Origin: Opitutia bacterium UBA4654
GTDB lineage: Bacteria; Verrucomicrobiota; Verrucomicrobiia; Opitutales; Intestinicryptomonadaceae
DNA length: 10,033 nt
Assembly: GCA_002405555.1 (NCBI GenBank)
Contig: DHMA01000108.1
Location: 10,100 to 20,132 of the forward strand
Direction: 5' to 3'
Part shown: positions 6,880-10,033 of the stretch, piece by piece
Layout: each line of letters starts with the position of its first letter
Position numbering within the stretch: the first letter of the stretch is position 1
Notes under the pieces: model-generated
Database searches by the model: none
What the model was told of the DNA's origin: nothing
What the model saw: only the letters and a program-made list of their open reading frames with translations
Made by a program: the position numbers and the translations under genes

Positions 6880-7797
6880 CTACTCCAAACCGAACACGCC
6901 GTTCGCGTAGGCGCGAGCGTCGAATTTCTGCAAGTCTTCGGGCTTCTCGCCCAGACCGACGTATAGAATCGGCAACTTCAATTTTCTGTAAACCCCCGCG
7001 AGCGCGCCGCCCTTGCCCGTTCCGTCGAGCTTTGTGATAATCATGCCAGTCAGCGGGAACGCCTTGTGGAACGCCAGCGCCTGCTCGATGCTGTTCGAGC
7101 CGAGGCTTCCGTCTATTACGATGACAGAATTATGCGGAGCGGCGGGGTCGTTTTTTTGCACCACGCGGCGGATTTTCGAAAGCTCCGCCATGAGGTTTTC
7201 CTTTGTGTGCAGCCTGCCCGCGGTGTCGAGCACAAGCCACTGCGCCCCCCTCGCCTTTGCCGACTGCCACGCGTCGAACGCCGTCGCAGCCGCGTCCGCG
7301 CCGTGGCTGCTTTCCACGAGCCTTACGCCGAGGCGCGTAGCCCATTCGCGAATCTGCTCGTTCGCAGCCGCGCGGAAAGTGTCGCACGCGCCCAAGAGCA
7401 CGCCGTCGCCGTTTTTGCCGAGCATGTATGCGAGCTTTGCGGCGGTAGTTGTTTTGCCCGCGCCGTTTACGCCCACAAGACACACAACCGACGGGTTTCC
7501 GTCCGCCGCCCTGACAAAGTCAGCCTCCGAGCCTTCGAGGATTTTGCAAAGCACGTCCGCGCCGATTTGCGCCGCCTCCTTGCCGCGAAGCTCGCGGCTG
7601 CGCGAATACTCCCTCCTGATTGCCTCCACAATCTCCGACGCCGTTTCGTAGCCGAAGTCCGCCCCGTAGAGGGTTTCCTCGATAAGCGCGATGTCGGCTT
7701 CGTCGATTTTCTTTGCGAAGAGCGAAGTCAGCGAGTTCAGCGCGACCCCCGCGGTGCGCCTCAAACCCTCCCTGAATTTTTTTAAGATTGAAAACAT
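6880..7797 (-). CDS. ftsY: Signal recognition particle receptor FtsY
   Basis: FtsY is the SRP-type GTPase that docks ribosome-nascent chain complexes at the inner membrane. The 305 residues start directly with a short basic, amphipathic N-terminal stretch (1-25) and lack the long acidic A domain of E. coli FtsY. The N domain occupies about 25-95. The G domain shows GVNGAGKTT (109-117), DTFRAAA (139-145), DTAGR (191-195), TKLD (255-258) followed by GTGKGG, and GLGEKPEDLQKF (281-292), which is diagnostic of FtsY over Ffh. The sequence IDGSLGSNSIEQA (228-240) stands where many FtsY have DATTGQNALNQA, a modest departure. The ATG shares one base with the nusB stop (TAATG) and I see no Shine-Dalgarno sequence, so translation probably depends on nusB. 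Confidence 0.97.
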   Translation of the reverse strand: MFSILKKFREGLRRTAGVALNSLTSLFAKKIDEADIALIEETLYGADFGYETASEIVEAIRREYSRSRELRGKEAAQIGADVLCKILEGSEADFVRAADGNPSVVCLVGVNGAGKTTTAAKLAYMLGKNGDGVLLGACDTFRAAANEQIREWATRLGVRLVESSHGADAAATAFDAWQSAKARGAQWLVLDTAGRLHTKENLMAELSKIRRVVQKNDPAAPHNSVIVIDGSLGSNSIEQALAFHKAFPLTGMIITKLDGTGKGGALAGVYRKLKLPILYVGLGEKPEDLQKFDARAYANGVFGLE

Positions 7798-8255
7798 TAT
7801 TTGCCGTTCGCCGTTTTAAGCGGGCGCGTGAGCGTGTTTTTTACCCTGTCCAAAACGCCGTTGACGAACCTCCGCGCCTCCGACGACGAATACTCCTTCG
7901 CCAAATCGACGGCCTCGTTTATCGAGACCACGGGCGGAATGTCGTCGCGGTGGAGAAGCTCGAAAACCGCGAGGCGCAGAATCGCCAAATCCACTTTCGC
8001 GATGCGGTCTATCGACCAGTTCGTCGCGCTTTCGGAAATAGTTCTGTCAATTTCCTCCGCGTGGGCGTCCACGCCCGCGACAAGCTCTTCGGCGAAAGAG
8101 TAGAAAGAGCGGTCGTTGTCCTTGGTTTCAAAGAACGCGTCGAGCGAGTCTCCCAGACTGCGCCCGCCGTTGAGGTCGCGCATATAGAGAAACTGCATTG
8201 CCGCGGCGCGGTTTTCGTGGCGTCCGACGTTCTTGGGCTTGCGTTCGGAATCCAT
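7797..8255 (-). CDS. nusB: Transcription antitermination factor NusB
   Basis: NusB is a small all-helical RNA-binding protein that pairs with NusE (S10) at boxA and prevents premature termination in rRNA operons. The 152 residues are of normal length. Recognisable features are the N-terminal R-x-x-A-M-Q-F-L-Y segment (16-24), RIAKVDLAILRLAVFEL (84-100) and the highly typical SINEAVDLAKEYSS (111-124) with FVNGVLDRV (130-138). The start is well defined: GGGAGG (8267-8262) lies 6 nt before the ATG, and the ATG shares one base with the ribH stop (TAATG). The frame stays open further upstream inside ribH, but that is a shadow. Adjacency to ribH is a widespread bacterial arrangement. Confidence 0.95.
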   Translation of the reverse strand: MDSERKPKNVGRHENRAAAMQFLYMRDLNGGRSLGDSLDAFFETKDNDRSFYSFAEELVAGVDAHAEEIDRTISESATNWSIDRIAKVDLAILRLAVFELLHRDDIPPVVSINEAVDLAKEYSSSEARRFVNGVLDRVKNTLTRPLKTANGK

Positions 8256-8782
8256 TATTTGCCTCCCTTTTTGAATTCGGCGTCGTGCCTTTCGTCGGCG
8301 TCGGCAAGCTCGTCGAGCAGAATCGCCGCGTGCCACGCCATCTCCATGGCGCATTCGGCGAACTCCTCGCCGCGGGCGATTTTCCCGACGGTGCGCGCAT
8401 TCGCCTGCTCCTCGTCGTTGGCGACCACAATTCCGTTTACAATCGGAACGGTCGAAATCATCGACGCCTGTTGGAGGGCGTTTGCCGTGCTGTGGGCTAT
8501 GATTTCGTGGTGCGGAGTCTCGCCCGCGATGACGACGCCCAGCGCGATGACCGCGTCGTACTCGTCGGTTTCGGCGAGCATGTTGCACACGTACGGAATT
8601 TCGCCGGCCCCCGGAACGCGCACAAGCCTGATGTTTTCGGCGTCCACGCCGTGCCCGCTAAGCGATTTCACCGCGTCGCGCACGAGCGCGTCCACATATT
8701 TTTTGTTGTAGCGCGATGCCACTATCGCAAAGCGGTAGTGCGAGGCGTCTATCAAAGGCATTTTTCCTTTGTTGGTGCTCAT
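8255..8782 (-). CDS. ribH: 6,7-dimethyl-8-ribityllumazine synthase, divergent
   Basis: Lumazine synthase condenses 5-amino-6-ribitylaminouracil with 3,4-dihydroxy-2-butanone 4-phosphate, the penultimate step of riboflavin synthesis. The latter substrate is made by the RibB half of the gene just upstream. The 175 residues show the N-terminal strand RFAIVASRYN (17-26, the substrate-stacking aromatic being Tyr), VPGAGEIP (56-63), ALGVVIAGETPHHE (80-93) with the conserved active-site histidine region, and EEQANAR (123-129) with the phosphate-binding Arg. Departures from consensus are VIAG for VIRG or VIKG, HHE for HFE or HFD, GIVV for GVLT, and GEEF where GNKG or NRG is common. The C-terminal tail is longer and acidic, ending in KKGGK. 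AAGGA (8797-8793) lies 10 nt before the ATG, and there are 6 nt between the ribB stop and this start. I consider it functional but divergent. Confidence 0.9.
   Translation of the reverse strand: MSTNKGKMPLIDASHYRFAIVASRYNKKYVDALVRDAVKSLSGHGVDAENIRLVRVPGAGEIPYVCNMLAETDEYDAVIALGVVIAGETPHHEIIAHSTANALQQASMISTVPIVNGIVVANDEEQANARTVGKIARGEEFAECAMEMAWHAAILLDELADADERHDAEFKKGGK
8262..8267 (-). promoter_or_regulatory. Shine-Dalgarno site of nusB embedded in the ribH tail
   Basis: The minus strand reads GGGAGG, then CAAATA, then the nusB ATG. The same bases encode the Lys-Gly-Gly-Lys end of the RibH protein, so this is the strongest ribosome-binding site in the operon and it overlaps coding sequence. 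It fixes the nusB start at 8255. Confidence 0.75.
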
Positions 8783-8788
8783 TGTCAG

Positions 8789-9871
8789 TTATTCCTTGAT
8801 TTTAATTTCCTCTACTATTTCCAAACCGAAGCCTTCGGGAATCGAATGCCGACCGGGGCGGGTTGTCAAAAGCCTGATTTTCTCAAAGCCAAGCTCGCGC
8901 AGAATCTGCGAGCCAATGCCGTAGTCGCGCATGTTGGGGGCAACGGGCGACGCGTCGGCGACGTTCACGCCCGAATTGGGCTGCGTTATGTAGACCGCCG
9001 CGCCGTTGCCGTCTTCGGCAATCATTTCGAGAGCCTTTTCGAAAGAGCCGGACGAATTGCGGTATCCGACGTCGCAGAAGATGTCGGAGAACGCGTTTTC
9101 GGAGTGGACCCGCGCGAGGGTCGGGCTTTTCGAAATTGTGCCGCGCACGAGCGCAAAGTGGACGCGCCCGTCGCTCGCCTTGAACGCGGAAAGCTTGAAG
9201 TTGCCAGCGGTCGTCAATATGTCGCGCTCGAAGAGCCTTGCGATGTGCGACTCGTGCCGCAGCCTGTATTCTATGAGCGAGGCAACGCTCATGAGCTTCA
9301 TGTTGTGCCGCTTTTTGAATTCCGCGAGGTCGGGAAGACGCGCCATCGTGCCGTCGTCTTTGAGGATTTCGCAGATTGCCGCGCACGGGAACAGCCCCGC
9401 AAGACGCGCCAAATCAACCGCCGCCTCCGTGTGCCCCGCGCGTTCGAGAACGCCGCCCGCCCGCGCCCTGAGCGGGTTGAGGTGGCCGGGGGTTACGAAG
9501 TCGTCGGCGCAGGCGTCGGCGTTGCCCATGAGGGAAATTGTGCGGGCGCGGTCGGCCGCGCTGATGCCCGTGGTGATTCCCTTTGCGGCGTCCACTGTCA
9601 CAGTGAACGCCGTTCCCTTGGCGTCGCGGTTGAGGCGAACCATGTCGTCTATTCCGAGCTGCGTAAGGCGTTCGCTTGTCGTCGGAACGCAAATCAGCCC
9701 GCGGGCGAAGCGGAGCATTTTGTTGACGATTTCGGGCGTGATTTTTTCCGCCGCGCAAATCATGTCGCCCTCGTTTTCGCGGTTTTCGTCGTCGGCAACA
9801 ATGACGATTCCGCCCTTGGCGAACTCGGCAATGCAGTCCTCGACGCTGTCGAATACGATGTCCTTGTCCAT
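8789..9871 (-). CDS. ribB: 3,4-dihydroxy-2-butanone 4-phosphate synthase fused to a degenerate GTP cyclohydrolase II domain
   Basis: The N-terminal half (about 1-200) is an intact RibB, which makes 3,4-dihydroxy-2-butanone 4-phosphate from ribulose 5-phosphate. It shows ADDENRENEGD (26-36), TGISAADRA (101-109), TPGHLNPLRAR (127-137), AGHTEAAVDLARLAG (145-159) and ICEI (166-169). The C-terminal half (about 203-355) has the RibA fold signature at its ends (HSE at 256-258, RDYGIGSQILRELG at 315-328) but lacks the chemistry. Active GTP cyclohydrolase II has three zinc cysteines in HSEC and CDCG. Here they read HSEN and CDVG, with a short deletion between, leaving at most one cysteine. The catalytic QEGRGIGL block is replaced by QPNSGVNV (297-304). 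This matches RibBX-type fusions described in other bacteria, in which the second domain is inactive as a cyclohydrolase. GAGGGAG (9889-9883) gives a Shine-Dalgarno site about 11 nt before the ATG. Confidence 0.92.
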   Translation of the reverse strand: MDKDIVFDSVEDCIAEFAKGGIVIVADDENRENEGDMICAAEKITPEIVNKMLRFARGLICVPTTSERLTQLGIDDMVRLNRDAKGTAFTVTVDAAKGITTGISAADRARTISLMGNADACADDFVTPGHLNPLRARAGGVLERAGHTEAAVDLARLAGLFPCAAICEILKDDGTMARLPDLAEFKKRHNMKLMSVASLIEYRLRHESHIARLFERDILTTAGNFKLSAFKASDGRVHFALVRGTISKSPTLARVHSENAFSDIFCDVGYRNSSGSFEKALEMIAEDGNGAAVYITQPNSGVNVADASPVAPNMRDYGIGSQILRELGFEKIRLLTTRPGRHSIPEGFGLEIVEEIKIKE

Positions 9872-9889
9872 AGTCTGAAAGTCTCCCTC

Positions 9890-10033
9890 TTATTGGTGTC
9901 GATTTGAAAATATTTTTTCGATGTCCGCCTTTCCGAGAATCTTTACCGCGCCCTCGGGAATGCGTTTGAGAACAAGCCCGCCTATCTGGTAGCGTTTAAG
10001 CTCCTTGACGAAGTAGCCCATTGCCTCGAACAT
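9890..10033 (-). CDS. C-terminal end of an RsuA/RluB-family pseudouridine synthase (partial)
   Basis: Only the last 47 residues lie in the window, ending at TAA 18 nt before the ribB start. They read MFEAMGYFVKELKRYQIGGL, followed by VLKRIPEGAVKIL and a short helical end. This fits the conserved tail of the RsuA/RluB/RluE/RluF family, in which R-R-M-F-E-A-x-G-x-x-V-x-x-L-x-R-x-x-I-G-x-L is followed by a G-x-x-x-x-L segment. That family isomerises uridine to pseudouridine in rRNA. The ATG at 10033 coincides with the window edge and is most likely an internal Met of the longer protein, because the family motif begins just before it. The catalytic Asp and the S4 domain are outside the window, so the subtype cannot be given. 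Confidence 0.72.
   Translation of the reverse strand: MFEAMGYFVKELKRYQIGGLVLKRIPEGAVKILGKADIEKIFSNRHQ

Noticed and set aside
5915..6910. A 331-codon plus-strand frame opposite aroB
   Set aside because: The product is a mirror of aroB codon bias, rich in Arg, His and Glu, with no motif. AroB itself is unmistakable.
8256..8588. The N-terminal extension of the nusB frame, giving 263 residues
   Set aside because: It overlaps ribH in another frame, while the ATG at 8255 has a strong Shine-Dalgarno sequence and gives a normal-length NusB.
8198..9907. A very long open frame on the plus strand (about 569 codons) opposite ribB and ribH
   Set aside because: It lies antisense to two well-recognised genes, its product is Arg/His/Val-rich with no motif, and it is explained by GC-rich codon usage that removes stop codons from the opposite strand.

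Overview
The window is a GC-rich stretch of bacterial chromosome carrying ordinary housekeeping genes. It holds ten protein genes, two of them cut by the window edges. I see no mobile element, CRISPR array, phage gene, rRNA or tRNA. From the run ribB-ribH-nusB-ftsY, the divergent riboflavin proteins and the codon style, I infer a verrucomicrobial (Opitutales/Puniceicoccales-like) bacterium. That placement is an inference from remembered gene order, not from a search.

Layout, left to right. Positions 1-632 (+) hold the C-terminal end of an AddA/RecB-type helicase-nuclease with an intact PD-(D/E)XK nuclease motif. It converges on the next gene across a bidirectional hairpin terminator at about 702-734. 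Every other gene is on the minus strand. Positions 775-3321 encode a secreted tail-specific (Prc/S41) protease with a low-complexity insertion. It lies behind an AT-rich 82-bp gap that may hold its promoter. Reading downstream from the right edge, the remaining genes are an RsuA/RluB-type pseudouridine synthase (tail only), ribB fused to a degenerate GTP cyclohydrolase II domain, ribH, nusB, ftsY, aroB, a TatD-family hydrolase, tcdA and a rhomboid protease.

The minus-strand genes from 9892 down to 3404 look like one long operon. Gaps are 0-18 nt and four junctions overlap (three TAATG and one ATGA). Some starts have a clear Shine-Dalgarno sequence (nusB, ribB, aroB) and others have none (ftsY, tatD-like, tcdA), which suggests translational coupling. 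The operon mixes riboflavin synthesis (ribB, ribH), RNA modification (pseudouridine synthase, tcdA), transcription antitermination (nusB), membrane protein targeting (ftsY), aromatic amino acid synthesis (aroB) and membrane proteolysis (rhomboid). It is a growth-linked operon and not a single pathway.

The best second look is the ribB product. Its C-terminal GTP cyclohydrolase II-like half has lost most zinc ligands and the catalytic arginine motif, so this cell should need a separate GTP cyclohydrolase II. The neighbouring lumazine synthase also departs from the family consensus. I did not find a previously undescribed system here.
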